From positions 2,914,001-2,978,000 of the forward strand of contig NZ_AP017422.1 of NCBI RefSeq assembly GCF_002355595.1: a stretch of DNA of 64,000 bases. The letters are read 5' to 3'. Below are positions 53,843 through 61,764 of the stretch, one piece after another (positions within the stretch are counted from its first letter, which is position 1; each line of letters begins with the position of its first letter). This DNA is from Filimonas lacunae (GTDB taxonomy: Bacteria; Bacteroidota; Bacteroidia; Chitinophagales; Chitinophagaceae). The position numbers and the translations under genes are program-made. The notes below the pieces were generated by a model, which worked only from the letters and a program-made list of their open reading frames with translations, made no database searches and was not told the origin of the DNA.

Positions 53843-54179
53843 CTAAACTAACTCCGAATGAGTACGAGAAGAATTTAAATCAACCTTATTCAAATTGCGT
53901 CTACCGCATGCAACGAAAATAGAAAGAAATAGTATGAAAATATTAAAACCAATGTTTTTTGCTTCACCTCGTGTAATATGAAATATAATGGCAATTGTCA
54001 TTAAAGCAATGATTCCATAAGCGGCAAAAATTGTCAGCGTGGGCAGGATACGCAGCACTGTTGGCAATACAATGCAGAATCCACCCAATAAATCAACAAT
54101 GCCTGTTATTATAACAAGGTTGGGGGTTGTCTTTTACCCATGGAAACGGAAGGTCCTCTGGTTTATAAGCTCCAATTTG
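53843..54179 (-). pseudogene. DoxX-family gene, 5'-truncated and frameshifted
   Basis: Minus-strand reading gives 'IGAYKPEDLPFPWVKDN' (54179 to about 54127), then after a phase change 'PNLVIITGIVDLLGGFCIV' and 'FHITRGEAKNIGFNIFILF', a clear DoxX C-terminal half. The phase change sits at a run of five C on the minus strand (54122-54126); four C would restore 'VKDNPNLVIITG'. A stop lies directly before the first part and the first helix is absent, so the gene is truncated as well. A natural pseudogene is most likely; an assembly error could explain the shift but not the truncation. Confidence 0.7.
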
Positions 54180-54843
54180 TCAGAACAAGAAAATTAGTCT
54201 ATGAGCTATCAGTAAAAGCTTATTAATATGACTATCAGATAGTATTTTTCTGTACTTTAATCTTATAAAGGTTCGGATACTTAGAAGGTCTTAATATGTT
54301 ATATATTATTAAATATATATTTTCTATTTTTTAGCAACTTCAGCAATATGGTTTGATCTTTAAGTAAAGAGGATTGTGTTTTAAAAAAAGCTATTTTACT
54401 ACCTACCATAAATGCACAGGATAAGCTGAATTGAAGAAACACAAATCGAAACTCTTATATTGCGTAGCAAAATCCTATTTGTGACAAGGTCAATAGCTTA
54501 GCTAAATTTGTTGTATTTTTCGCAGAAACTGACCTCCTCTTTTACAACTGAACCCATAAATTCCCGGTAATTATTAAATTATTACCCAACAATGCCTTCG
54601 TTTGAAATAGAATGATCTTTTAAGTATTTCTATTCATACTACTGATTGAACTATAAAGGAGGGCATAGCCAGACACTCCCAGAAGTATACATATATGTGT
54701 GTATGACCACTGTTTTGCCATCTCCCTCCGCTTCGGGTTATACCTCTCCTTAAATTTGTTGGCGGTGCCAATAATTTTTTTTCAAAATCCGGTAACAATT
54801 TGAGTGAGGCTGCATCAAAATAGAAACAGTAAAAACCATCAGT
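54180..54843. other. Long AT-rich stretch without recognisable genes
   Basis: 664 bases between the DoxX remnant and the hydrolase gene. No open frame with protein-like composition or known motif was found on either strand. The stretch is markedly AT-rich (for example 54295-54335). With the integrase and DoxX remnants on one side, it looks like decayed DNA. The promoter of the 54844 operon must lie at its right end, but no exact TAnnTTTG element was identified. Confidence 0.6.
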
Positions 54844-55680
54844 ATGAAATGCAGATCAATTCTTTTAAGTTTCTTGTTTATTTTGTGCTGCTCCCAAGGG
54901 CAGGCGCAGTCAGCGTTCAATGTAAAGGTTGTAGGAAAGGGAAGTCCCATCCTGCTATTCCCTGGGTTTGCCTGTACGGGCGACCTATGGCAAGGCGTTA
55001 CCAGTGAATTATCCAAACATTATGAGTGCCACATTTTTACGTTTGCAGGTTTTGGAGATGTTCCTCCTATCGGAAAGCCATGGTTGCCGAATATTAAGGA
55101 CTCAGTGATTAAATATGTGAATAATCATAAAATTTATGGCGCGACTATTATTGGACATAGCCTGGGTGGTACGCTGGGGTTGTGGCTGGCAGCTACGGAG
55201 CCGGCAATGTTTAAAAAGATCATAGTTGTTGATGCCTTACCCTGTACAGGAGCATTGATGATGCCTGGCTATAAGTCGGAAAATATAGTGTATGATAATC
55301 CTTACAGTAAAAAGATACGCGAAATGGATAGTGCGGCTTTCCTGGAAATGGCTAAACAACAGACAGCTTATATCATGCTTAACAAAGAGAAGAAAAGTCA
55401 GGTTGTTGAATGGATAATGAAGGCAGACAGGTCCACTTACGTAGACGGTTATGTTGATTTGCTGAAACTGGATCTCAGGGCTGACCTAACAAAAATAAAA
55501 ATACCGGTTGTTATCCTAGCAGCTACTTATCCCAATAAAGCCGCAATTGAAAAAAACTATAACGAACAATATGCGAATCTTAATGAGAAAACGATCTATT
55601 ACGCAGACAATGCTGCCCATTTTATTATGTATGACCAACCGGAATGGTTCTTATCTAAAATAACTGAAAGCCTACGATAA
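54844..55680 (+). CDS. Secreted alpha/beta hydrolase
   Basis: 278 residues with a signal peptide (1-22, 'LFILCCSQGQAQ'; a Cys-Cys pair makes a lipoprotein possible). Nucleophile elbow G-H-S-L-G-G in 'ATIIGHSLGGTLGLWLA', oxyanion region 'ILLFPGFACTGDLW', acid probably in 'VVILAATYPNKA' or nearby, His in 'YADNAAHFIMYDQPEWF'. Substrate unknown. It is the first gene of a tight operon with an ECF sigma factor (1-nt gap) and a membrane protein. Confidence 0.9.
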   Translation: MKCRSILLSFLFILCCSQGQAQSAFNVKVVGKGSPILLFPGFACTGDLWQGVTSELSKHYECHIFTFAGFGDVPPIGKPWLPNIKDSVIKYVNNHKIYGATIIGHSLGGTLGLWLAATEPAMFKKIIVVDALPCTGALMMPGYKSENIVYDNPYSKKIREMDSAAFLEMAKQQTAYIMLNKEKKSQVVEWIMKADRSTYVDGYVDLLKLDLRADLTKIKIPVVILAATYPNKAAIEKNYNEQYANLNEKTIYYADNAAHFIMYDQPEWFLSKITESLR

Positions 55681-55681
55681 C

Positions 55682-56167
55682 GTGACTAAAAAAGAACAGT
55701 TTGCTATCATTTACGAACAACACCAGGAAAAGGTATTCAGGATGTGTAAGAGCTATTTCAAGGGGGAAGTAAATACCGCCAACGACACTGTACAGGAGGT
55801 GTTTATTAAAATATGGCAACACCTGGAAAGCTTCCGCAATGAATCCCGGATAAGTACCTGGATATACCGGATTACTGTTAATTGCTGTTTGCTACATAAA
55901 CGAAAATCAGCCGTAAAAAAGGAAATTCCAATGCAGGAACTGCCAGATGAAATACAGTTAGACTATAACCCTATTGAGGAAGAGCAGTTGAAAAAAATGT
56001 ATACCTGTATCGGACAGTTGGAGGCCACAGACAGATTAATTATTACCATGATTTTAGAAGGAATGGATTACGGGGAAATTACTGATATAATAGGCATTAC
56101 CGGTGATACATTGAGGGTCAGAATACATCGTATTAAAAAGAAACTAACTAATTGTGTACAATTATGA
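55682..56167 (+). CDS. ECF-type RNA polymerase sigma factor
   Basis: 161 residues from a GTG start one base after the hydrolase stop. Region 2: 'FAIIYEQHQEKVFRMCKSYFKGEVNTANDTVQEVFIKIWQHLESFRNESRISTWIYRITVNCCLLHKRK'; region 4: 'ATDRLIITMILEGMDYGEITDIIGITGDTLRVRIHRIKKKL'. Directs polymerase to an alternative promoter set. Its stop overlaps the next start (ATGA), the typical coupling with an anti-sigma gene. No FecR/SusC partner is nearby, so it differs from the usual Bacteroidota FecI-type unit. Confidence 0.94.
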   Translation: MTKKEQFAIIYEQHQEKVFRMCKSYFKGEVNTANDTVQEVFIKIWQHLESFRNESRISTWIYRITVNCCLLHKRKSAVKKEIPMQELPDEIQLDYNPIEEEQLKKMYTCIGQLEATDRLIITMILEGMDYGEITDIIGITGDTLRVRIHRIKKKLTNCVQL

Positions 56168-56739
56168 CATCGTTCGACACTATTCAGTATCTCTGGAACC
56201 AGCAGAGCAACAGAGTTACAGTATCTTCCCAGTTGGAAGAACTGATTAAGCTGGCAGAGAAAAAAACGCGTAAAATTAAGACCAGGCAATATTGGAATAC
56301 AGGTATACTGGGTATAAGCATCCTGCTCTTTGTATGGTATATAGCTGTTTTTACAGGCCTAAGGGCAAGCTGGTTTCATACGGGCATACTCCTCATGTTG
56401 CTATCGCTGGTGTTGCGGCTTGTAATAGAAACCAGGAGCCTTGTTACCCTGAATCGAATAGATATTCGTACTGACTTTAGGAATTACAGCAAGCACATTA
56501 CCCGGTTTTATAAAAGCCGAAAAATGGTACATTACGTGGCAACACCTTTAATCCTTTCAACTTACGTTACCGGATTCTGTTTACTACTACCGGTTTTTAA
56601 AAAATCTTTTTCAACAGCGTTTTTTGTGTACATCGTTATTTCAGGAGGCTGCTTTCTAATTGTTTTTACATTTTTTATGATATGGGAGATAAAAAAAGAA
56701 ATAAAGATGCTGTCATTCCTGCGCGATATTGATATCTAA
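56164..56739 (+). CDS. Four-helix membrane protein, probable anti-sigma factor
   Basis: 191 residues from the ATG at 56164, overlapping the sigma gene by 4 bp. A basic/amphipathic cytosolic N-terminus of about 45 residues ('QLEELIKLAEKKTRKIKTRQ') is followed by four hydrophobic helices (about 49-70, 75-95, 122-146, 152-178) and a short charged end ('IKKEIKMLSFLRDIDI'). No zinc-binding HxxxCxxC motif. Position and topology suggest it holds the sigma factor at the membrane; no homologue is recognised, so this role is inferred. Confidence 0.82.
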   Translation: MTSFDTIQYLWNQQSNRVTVSSQLEELIKLAEKKTRKIKTRQYWNTGILGISILLFVWYIAVFTGLRASWFHTGILLMLLSLVLRLVIETRSLVTLNRIDIRTDFRNYSKHITRFYKSRKMVHYVATPLILSTYVTGFCLLLPVFKKSFSTAFFVYIVISGGCFLIVFTFFMIWEIKKEIKMLSFLRDIDI

Positions 56740-56834
56740 AGGATGTATCAGTTATATGTCCCGCTTACCAATGGCTGCAATTCAACAGGCAATGAAATTT
56801 GTAATAAAGACACCCGAGGAAATATTTCGAACTA

Positions 56835-56870
56835 AAAAAGCCTTCAAATCGAACGACTTGAAGGCTTTTT
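56835..56870. terminator. Terminator between the ECF operon and tRNA-Ser copy 1
   Basis: 13-bp perfect stem AAAAAGCCTTCAA (56835-56847) with complement at 56858-56870 and flanking A/T runs; serves the rightward ECF operon and the leftward tRNA. Confidence 0.85.
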
Positions 56871-56881
56871 TAGCTTTTCTG

Positions 56882-56966
56882 CGGAGAGAGAGGGATTCGA
56901 ACCCCCGGACCTGTAACAGTCAACGGTTTTCAAGACCGCCGCATTCGACCGCTCTGCCATCTCTCC
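56882..56966 (-). tRNA. tRNA-Ser (TGA), copy 1
   Basis: 85 nt. Acceptor GGAGAGA/TCTCTCC with discriminator G, anticodon arm GCGGT-CTTGAAA-ACCGT with anticodon TGA, a long class II variable arm and T-arm with GTTCGAA. CCA is not encoded. Identical to the copy at 58980 in the opposite orientation. A TTATTTTG element precedes it, with TTTG 20 nt further up. Confidence 0.97.
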
Positions 56967-57167
56967 GGGTGCAAAATAAGGGCAACCAAATTGGACTGCC
57001 AAATTTTTCATTGTTTATTTGTATAATTTTCAAGCAATTAGGAATGCTGAATGTGTTGGAGAGACTTTTTTGGGGAAAAGTGGCTCTCCCTATCTGGTTA
57101 GCCGAATGGAGCAATGGATAATTGCTTTTTCGTTATTTTGGCAGTTTCTTAAACCTTTTTTAAACAT

Positions 57168-57833
57168 ATGCAGAGCGATTACCTCCTGTTTCAGAAATTT
57201 ACCGACCTGGAAACTGCAGAAGATTTTGCAACGGAATTACGTGCTAATGACATCTCTTATCATCTAATAGATCATAACAATGCTACCAATGTAAAAGTAG
57301 AAGGGTATAACACTATACAGATAGCTATTGAGTTGAATATAGCCGAGCACGATTTCCCCAGGGCTCAGCAGGTTTTAGACCGGTATTATGAAGAGAGCAT
57401 TAAAAAAATAGATCCCTCCTATTACCTGTTTGAATTTAGCACGGAAGAGCTGAAAGATATTATAGCGAAGCCTTTTGAATGGGGCCGGCTGGACTATTAC
57501 CTGGCAAGGCATCTGCTGAAACAAAAGGGTATAGAGGTTACGGATGAAGAGGTGCAGCAGATTAAAGCAGAGCGGCTACAGGAAATGTCGAAGATAGAAA
57601 AAGTAAGCCAGGGCAAAATTGTAGCCGGTTATCTGTTTGCAGTGTTATTGCCTTTAGCAGGCTTGTTTATTGGTTTTACTATTTATTACAACCGTAAGTT
57701 GTTGCCTACTGGTGAAAGGTTTTACCTGCATACAGAAGATGATCGTAAAAATGGTCAGCGTATTTTACAGTTGGGCGTTGTGTGTACTCTGGTGCATGTA
57801 GCGGCTACCTTGTATTATATAGCCAACAGGTAA
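57168..57833 (+). CDS. DUF2007-like protein with C-terminal membrane helices
   Basis: 221 residues. N-terminal domain 'YLLFQKFTDLETAEDFATELRANDISYHLIDHN...IQIAIELNIAEHDFPRAQQVLDRYYE' resembles DUF2007 (a small ferredoxin-like domain of unknown, possibly signalling, role). A helical linker (100-145) precedes two membrane helices (about 150-172 and 200-218). Function unknown. It lies between the two inverted tRNA-Ser genes. A near-consensus TTATTTTG element is found about 30 nt upstream. Confidence 0.8.
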   Translation: MQSDYLLFQKFTDLETAEDFATELRANDISYHLIDHNNATNVKVEGYNTIQIAIELNIAEHDFPRAQQVLDRYYEESIKKIDPSYYLFEFSTEELKDIIAKPFEWGRLDYYLARHLLKQKGIEVTDEEVQQIKAERLQEMSKIEKVSQGKIVAGYLFAVLLPLAGLFIGFTIYYNRKLLPTGERFYLHTEDDRKNGQRILQLGVVCTLVHVAATLYYIANR

Positions 57834-57932
57834 AATCTTTGTTTGACATATAGGTGTATAAAGCTGCCGCCTGACCCATGGTAACTTACCGAACTTTTGC
57901 AAAGAGGTTGCAACTGCGAAGTTTGCATTCCC

Positions 57933-57940
57933 TATTTTTG
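57933..57940 (+). promoter_or_regulatory. -7 element of the DUF2911 gene
   Basis: TATTTTTG, exact match to TAnnTTTG, 19 nt before the ATG at 57960. The nearest TTG upstream (57908-57910) has a 22-nt spacer. Confidence 0.6.
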
Positions 57941-57959
57941 CGGCAAAACCATTAGCAAT

Positions 57960-58796
57960 ATGAAAGCTTTCTTATTGAGTACAATTTTAATGTCTGGTGT
58001 ATTGTGTGCATCGGCTCAGCCTTTAGCCACTCCTCAACCCTCTCCGTCACAAACTATCAAACAAAATTTTAGTGTAGGTAGCCTAGAATTAAGTTATAGC
58101 CGCCCGGGTTTAAAAGGTCGCAAACTGGGTACAGACCTGGCTCCTTACGGAAAAGTATGGCGTACAGGTGCTAACGGGGCTACCATTATCCAGTTTTCTG
58201 ATGATGTAACTATTGGTGGCGTGGCCTTAAAAGCGGGTAAATATGGTGTATTAAGCATTCCTGGTGCTACTGAATGGACTTTGATCATTACCAAAGACCT
58301 GAACGTAAACCAGCCAAGCCTATACAAACAGGAAAACGATGTGGTAAGAGTGAAAGCACCTGTAACTAAACTGGCCGAAAAAGTAGAAACCTTTACTATG
58401 AACTTTGCCAATTTCACCAGCAGCAGTTGCGATTTACAGTTAATGTGGGAGAACAGCGCGGTTGCATTACCTATCGTTGCTAACACAGACGAAAAAGTAA
58501 TGAAGCAGATTGATGACATCTTTAGCAAAGACAGCAAACCTTATTTTGCAGCAGCTTCTTACTATTACGATAATGGCAAAGACATGGCCAAAGCAAAAGA
58601 GTGGGTTGATAAAGCCACTCAGGACCCTGCTAATGCCAAAGCTTTTTACATGTTCCTGTTAAAAGCACGTATTTATCAGAAACTAGGCGATAAAGCCGGT
58701 GCAAAAGCCAGCGCAGAAAAATGTATTGCTGGTGCTACGGAAGCTAAGAACGAAGAGTATGTGAAAATGGCTCAGGACGTTATCAAATCTCTGTAA
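57960..58796 (+). CDS. DUF2911 secreted protein
   Basis: 278 residues from the ATG at 57960; signal peptide to 'CASAQ' (residue 19). DUF2911 beta-sandwich: 'VGSLELSYSRPGLKGRKLGTDLAPYGKVWRTGANGATIIQFSDDVTIGGVALKAGKYGVLSIPG', 'WTLIITKDL', 'FTMNFANFTSSSCDLQLMWENSAVALPI'. A C-terminal TPR-like helical region ('AKAKEWVDKATQDPANAKAFYMFLLKARIYQKLGDKAGAKAS') follows. Common in Bacteroidota; function unknown, envelope location likely. Highly regular codon use suggests good expression. Confidence 0.9.
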   Translation: MKAFLLSTILMSGVLCASAQPLATPQPSPSQTIKQNFSVGSLELSYSRPGLKGRKLGTDLAPYGKVWRTGANGATIIQFSDDVTIGGVALKAGKYGVLSIPGATEWTLIITKDLNVNQPSLYKQENDVVRVKAPVTKLAEKVETFTMNFANFTSSSCDLQLMWENSAVALPIVANTDEKVMKQIDDIFSKDSKPYFAAASYYYDNGKDMAKAKEWVDKATQDPANAKAFYMFLLKARIYQKLGDKAGAKASAEKCIAGATEAKNEEYVKMAQDVIKSL

Positions 58797-58814
58797 GTCT
58801 TTTGCCCATATTTT

Positions 58815-58855
58815 AAAAAAAGGAGAAGTGTGCAGGCGCATACTTCTCCTTTTTG
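58815..58855 (+). terminator. Terminator of the DUF2911 gene
   Basis: Stem AAAAGGAGAAGT with its complement ACTTCTCCTTTT ending in a T-run, about 20 nt after the stop codon. Confidence 0.85.
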
Positions 58856-58979
58856 CTTTATTTCAATCCTCTGATGATTGATTTTCTGGTGATTATACGA
58901 CGCTCATAAGCTAAAAATTTAAATAAAAAAAATGCGCTCTTATTTTCAAAATCGATTGCAACCCCTTTATTTTGCACCC

Positions 58980-59064
58980 GGAGAGATGGCAGAGCGGTCG
59001 AATGCGGCGGTCTTGAAAACCGTTGACTGTTACAGGTCCGGGGGTTCGAATCCCTCTCTCTCCG
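58980..59064 (+). tRNA. tRNA-Ser (TGA), copy 2
   Basis: 85 nt, identical in every base to the leftward copy at 56882-56966, including the class II variable arm; discriminator G at 59064. The 13 nt directly upstream (TTATTTTGCACCC) are also identical between the copies; sequence further out differs. Confidence 0.97.
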
Positions 59065-59211
59065 CTCAAAGGGACTTTTCATAGAAAATATGAAAGTCCC
59101 TTTTTTTGTAAGCCCAACTGGTGGGCAATTTGCTGAAAAACGATATTTACTTCAGGAGTTTGAAATATCTCATTTGTCATATAATCGATTAAAACAATTG
59201 TTGATCTTTCA

Positions 59212-60174
59212 TCAGTCAAGGCTGATATTTGCAGCAGGGCTCAAGCCGCTGATTAAGTTTAGCATGTCCGTATGCTGAGGCCTCCACCCCAACAATTTCT
59301 TAGCCTTCTCCGAAGAGGACTGATTATTCCAGGTCCAGAATTCTGATATGAAGGAATTGCCTAACAAATTCACCGATTCACTCATACTGGTTTCTATTGT
59401 TCTGCCGCCACATCCGGCTCCCAGGCTTAACGCTGCTGCAAGATCGCCGGTCTTTATACCGCTCTGGGCTCCGGCATAATAAAGCTCGCCCGCAAGGGAC
59501 TTGTCCAGCGCCAATACATAAAGGTCTGCCAGATCGTCTACATGCACGAAGGACCACTGATAATCCCGGCTAAAATCCACATACGGTACTGCGCCGATAC
59601 GTATGGATGCGGCGATTAGGGAAGACAGCAAAGCATGACCATTCGATCTACCGTAAACATTTGGCGGACGAAGTACGATCCCACGAATGCCTTTTTTGCT
59701 CATTACGTATTTTTCTGTTTGCATTCTTTCGCGACCGGCCTTCACCATTTCCCTGTTATCATCAAGTGCAGCTTTGCCTTTCCTGAAACGGTCCGGCGTT
59801 TTTTCATCAAAAATAATTCCCTCAGTATCGCCTAGCATTCCGGTACCGCCTGTATAGATGAACGTTTTTCCGTAATTGCCCATCGCGTCCACTAAAGCCG
59901 AAACGGTTTCTCTTTCAGCAGCCATTGCAGCAGCAAAGCCATTTTCATTTTGCTTAAAACCTGCATGGATGACGGCATCGGATTCGCTAACGGCATTAAT
60001 AAGAACCTCCATATCATCCAGTTCCCCCCTTACTACCGTAATGTTTCTGGCGTGCAAGGCCGCCGCCGACGCTTCGGACCTGGCCAGGCCGGTAACCTGG
60101 TGTCCCTTTTGTAAAAGTTTTTCCGCAATAACGCTGCCGATATACCCGGTAGCTCCCGTTAAAAATACTTTCAT
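59212..60174 (-). CDS. NAD-dependent epimerase/dehydratase-like (extended SDR) protein
   Basis: 320 residues. Cofactor loop 'MKVFLTGATGYIGSVIAEKLL' (G-x-x-G-x-x-G), then 'SDAVIHAGFKQNE', 'KTFIYTGGTGMLGD' and 'GIVLRPPNVYGRSNGHALLSSLIAASIRIGAVPYVDFSRDYQWSFVHVDDLADLYVLAL'. The canonical Y-x-x-x-K reads 'EKYVMSKKGI'. Substrate unknown. Overlaps the DoxX gene upstream by 4 bp and is the last gene of the HxlR-linked operon. Confidence 0.9.
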   Translation of the reverse strand: MKVFLTGATGYIGSVIAEKLLQKGHQVTGLARSEASAAALHARNITVVRGELDDMEVLINAVSESDAVIHAGFKQNENGFAAAMAAERETVSALVDAMGNYGKTFIYTGGTGMLGDTEGIIFDEKTPDRFRKGKAALDDNREMVKAGRERMQTEKYVMSKKGIRGIVLRPPNVYGRSNGHALLSSLIAASIRIGAVPYVDFSRDYQWSFVHVDDLADLYVLALDKSLAGELYYAGAQSGIKTGDLAAALSLGAGCGGRTIETSMSESVNLLGNSFISEFWTWNNQSSSEKAKKLLGWRPQHTDMLNLISGLSPAANISLD

Positions 60175-60575
60175 GCTGTACGTTCGTTTAAAGATTTTGG
60201 GTTGCCAAAGCGCCTGGTGAGTTCAGGAAAGCGAATGATCGCTGTTATCCAAACCGCCGCCTCAATAGCCATCGGAAATAAAATGTTCTGTTGATGCTGT
60301 AAATGGGTCGCTATCGCACCGCCCAGGTAAGATGATAATAACAGCGTACCAAGAACCCCGCTTCGCTGGAACAGGAACAACAGTACCGATAGAAATTCTA
60401 TACAACCAAGAAATGTGTAAGTTTCTGCGGAAATTCCGAACGATGTGCCCATCTGAAGTGCATGTTCGCTACCTTTAATTTTATCAATAGCTGATGCAAA
60501 GAGCATCAGGCCGATCAGACCGCTCAATACCCATCCTGTGATTTTCCTCGTTTTTGATGTCATTCGTATATTCAT
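60171..60575 (-). CDS. DoxX-family membrane protein
   Basis: 134 residues from the ATG at 60575 ('MNIRMTSKTRKITGWVLSGL'; the Met at 60563 is also possible). Four helices with DoxX features: 'VLSGLIGLMLFASAIDKIKGSEHALQM', 'YTFLGCIEFLSVLLFLFQRSGVLGTLLLSSYLGGAIATHLQHQQN'. DoxX proteins act with oxidoreductases in redox stress. Lies between two SDR genes (7 nt after one, 4-bp overlap with the other), so probably one functional unit. Confidence 0.88.
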   Translation of the reverse strand: MNIRMTSKTRKITGWVLSGLIGLMLFASAIDKIKGSEHALQMGTSFGISAETYTFLGCIEFLSVLLFLFQRSGVLGTLLLSSYLGGAIATHLQHQQNILFPMAIEAAVWITAIIRFPELTRRFGNPKSLNERTA

Positions 60576-60582
60576 TTTGAGA

Positions 60583-61326
60583 TCATAATGCCATTCCACC
60601 GTCAATGAAAAACTCCGCGCCGGTAATGAAAGAGGATACCGCGTTATCAGCCAGGTAAGCGACCAGTTTAGCTACATCCTCCGGTACGCCCATTTTTCCC
60701 AGTGGCACCTGGCTGATGACCATTTCTTTCATTCCCTTTAGCGTAGGTTCGTCCATACCAAACTTACCCTGCATTTCAGTCTCCGTCGGCCCCGGGTTAA
60801 CGGTGTTTACCCGGATGTTCCTTCGCGCTAGTTCTTTGGCCGCGATTTTAGCTAAATGACTAACGGCCGATTTACTCGCTGAGTAAACCGAGCTGTTCTC
60901 CATAGTTAGCGCGGTGTTCCCGGAAGTCAGAAAGATAACGGAAGCGCCATCATTGAGAATAGGAAGGAATTTCTGAAGGGTAAAGAAACTCCCCTTAAAA
61001 TTGACATTGACCATAGTGTCGAACTGCGCTTCAGAAGTATGAACGATAGACTCAAAAAAGGCTACCCCGGCATTTATAAACAGTACATCTACGTTTCCGA
61101 GCGAGCTTTTAATATCTGTTACCAATTTATCAAGTTGATTCAGATCTGCCTGATCCGCCAGTAAACCCGTTACCCCTAGTTTGTTAGCTGCTTCATCCAC
61201 GGCATGCTGACGTTTTCCGGTAACAACCACCTTTGCGCCACGCGATTTAAACTCCCGAGCTGCGGCGTAGCCGATGCCACTATTCCCACCAGTAATGACA
61301 ACTACTTTGTTTGTTAAATTATCCAT
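60583..61326 (-). CDS. Classical short-chain dehydrogenase/reductase
   Basis: 247 residues from the ATG at 61326 ('MDNLTNKVVVITGGNSGIGY'). 'VVVITGGNSGIGYAAAREF', 'VDVLFINAGVAFFE' (N-A-G), Ser in 'SVIFLTSGNTAL', Y-x-x-x-K in 'SSVYSASKSAVSHLAKIAAKELA', then 'VNTVNPGPTETEM'. Resembles the oxidoreductases typically induced by HxlR-type regulators. First gene of the operon, starting 51 nt from the operator palindrome and 97 nt from the divergent HxlR gene. Confidence 0.93.
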   Translation of the reverse strand: MDNLTNKVVVITGGNSGIGYAAAREFKSRGAKVVVTGKRQHAVDEAANKLGVTGLLADQADLNQLDKLVTDIKSSLGNVDVLFINAGVAFFESIVHTSEAQFDTMVNVNFKGSFFTLQKFLPILNDGASVIFLTSGNTALTMENSSVYSASKSAVSHLAKIAAKELARRNIRVNTVNPGPTETEMQGKFGMDEPTLKGMKEMVISQVPLGKMGVPEDVAKLVAYLADNAVSSFITGAEFFIDGGMAL

Positions 61327-61376
61327 TGAGATTTCTTTTGTTTGATCACACAAAGTTCAGTACAGGTACGGTATGT

Positions 61377-61410
61377 TTGTAATGAATTACCAAAAGGTAA
61401 GTAGTTACAA
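61377..61410. promoter_or_regulatory. 34-bp symmetric operator between the SDR operon and HxlR gene
   Basis: Two nested inverted repeats share one centre: TTGTAA-N4-TTACC-N4-GGTAA-N4-TTACAA. All 22 specified positions pair perfectly and the spacers are equal on both sides. The location between divergent SDR and HxlR genes makes it the likely HxlR binding site controlling both. Confidence 0.7.
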
Positions 61411-61415
61411 GGAGG
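61409..61415 (+). promoter_or_regulatory. Shine-Dalgarno sequence of the HxlR gene
   Basis: AAGGAGG with a 7-nt spacer to the ATG at 61423, a canonical ribosome-binding site. This is rare in this window, where most starts lack one, and it overlaps the right end of the operator. Confidence 0.7.
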
Positions 61416-61422
61416 ATAGTAT

Positions 61423-61764
61423 ATGATGAACGAGGAAGTTCGCTGTAATAATGTTCATTCCGCCATTCAGGACACGCTATATGTTGTTAATGGCAAATGG
61501 AAACTGGTCATCCTTTCTGTATTAGTCAATGGTGGAACCAAACGCTTCGGCGAACTATCCAGGGAATCAGGCATCTCACCTCGAATATTATCAAAGGAGT
61601 TGCATGAACTGGAGATGAATCAATTGGTTAGTCGACGTGTTTGCGATACGAAGCCGGTGACGGTGGAATATACAGCAACTGAATATGCAGGTACGCTAAA
61701 GGAGGTGATCGACGCTATGATTCGATGGGGTCAGAACCATAAAAGGAAGATTTTAAACAGCTGA
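61423..61764 (+). CDS. HxlR-family transcriptional regulator
   Basis: 113 residues, one winged HTH: 'TLYVVNGKWKLVILSVLVNGGTKRFGELSRESGISPRILSKELHELEMNQLVSRRV', then 'VTVEYTATEYAGTLKEVIDAMIRWGQNH'. The N-terminal Cys ('EEVRCNNVH') corresponds to the redox/electrophile-sensing Cys of several HxlR proteins. Likely repressor or activator of the divergent SDR-DoxX-epimerase operon, acting at the palindrome at 61377. Confidence 0.93.
   Translation: MMNEEVRCNNVHSAIQDTLYVVNGKWKLVILSVLVNGGTKRFGELSRESGISPRILSKELHELEMNQLVSRRVCDTKPVTVEYTATEYAGTLKEVIDAMIRWGQNHKRKILNS

Noticed and set aside
54750-55016. Minus-strand frame overlapping the hydrolase start
   Set aside because: Overlaps the signal-peptide region of a clear hydrolase gene; composition is not protein-like.
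56729-57121. Open frame running through tRNA-Ser copy 1 (peptide containing RERDSNPRTCNSQRF)
   Set aside because: This peptide is the antisense translation of a tRNA-Ser gene, a common false annotation; the RNA gene explains the conservation.
58858-59082. Similar open frame antisense to tRNA-Ser copy 2
   Set aside because: Same artefact: its similarity to the frame at 56729 comes from the two identical tRNA genes.
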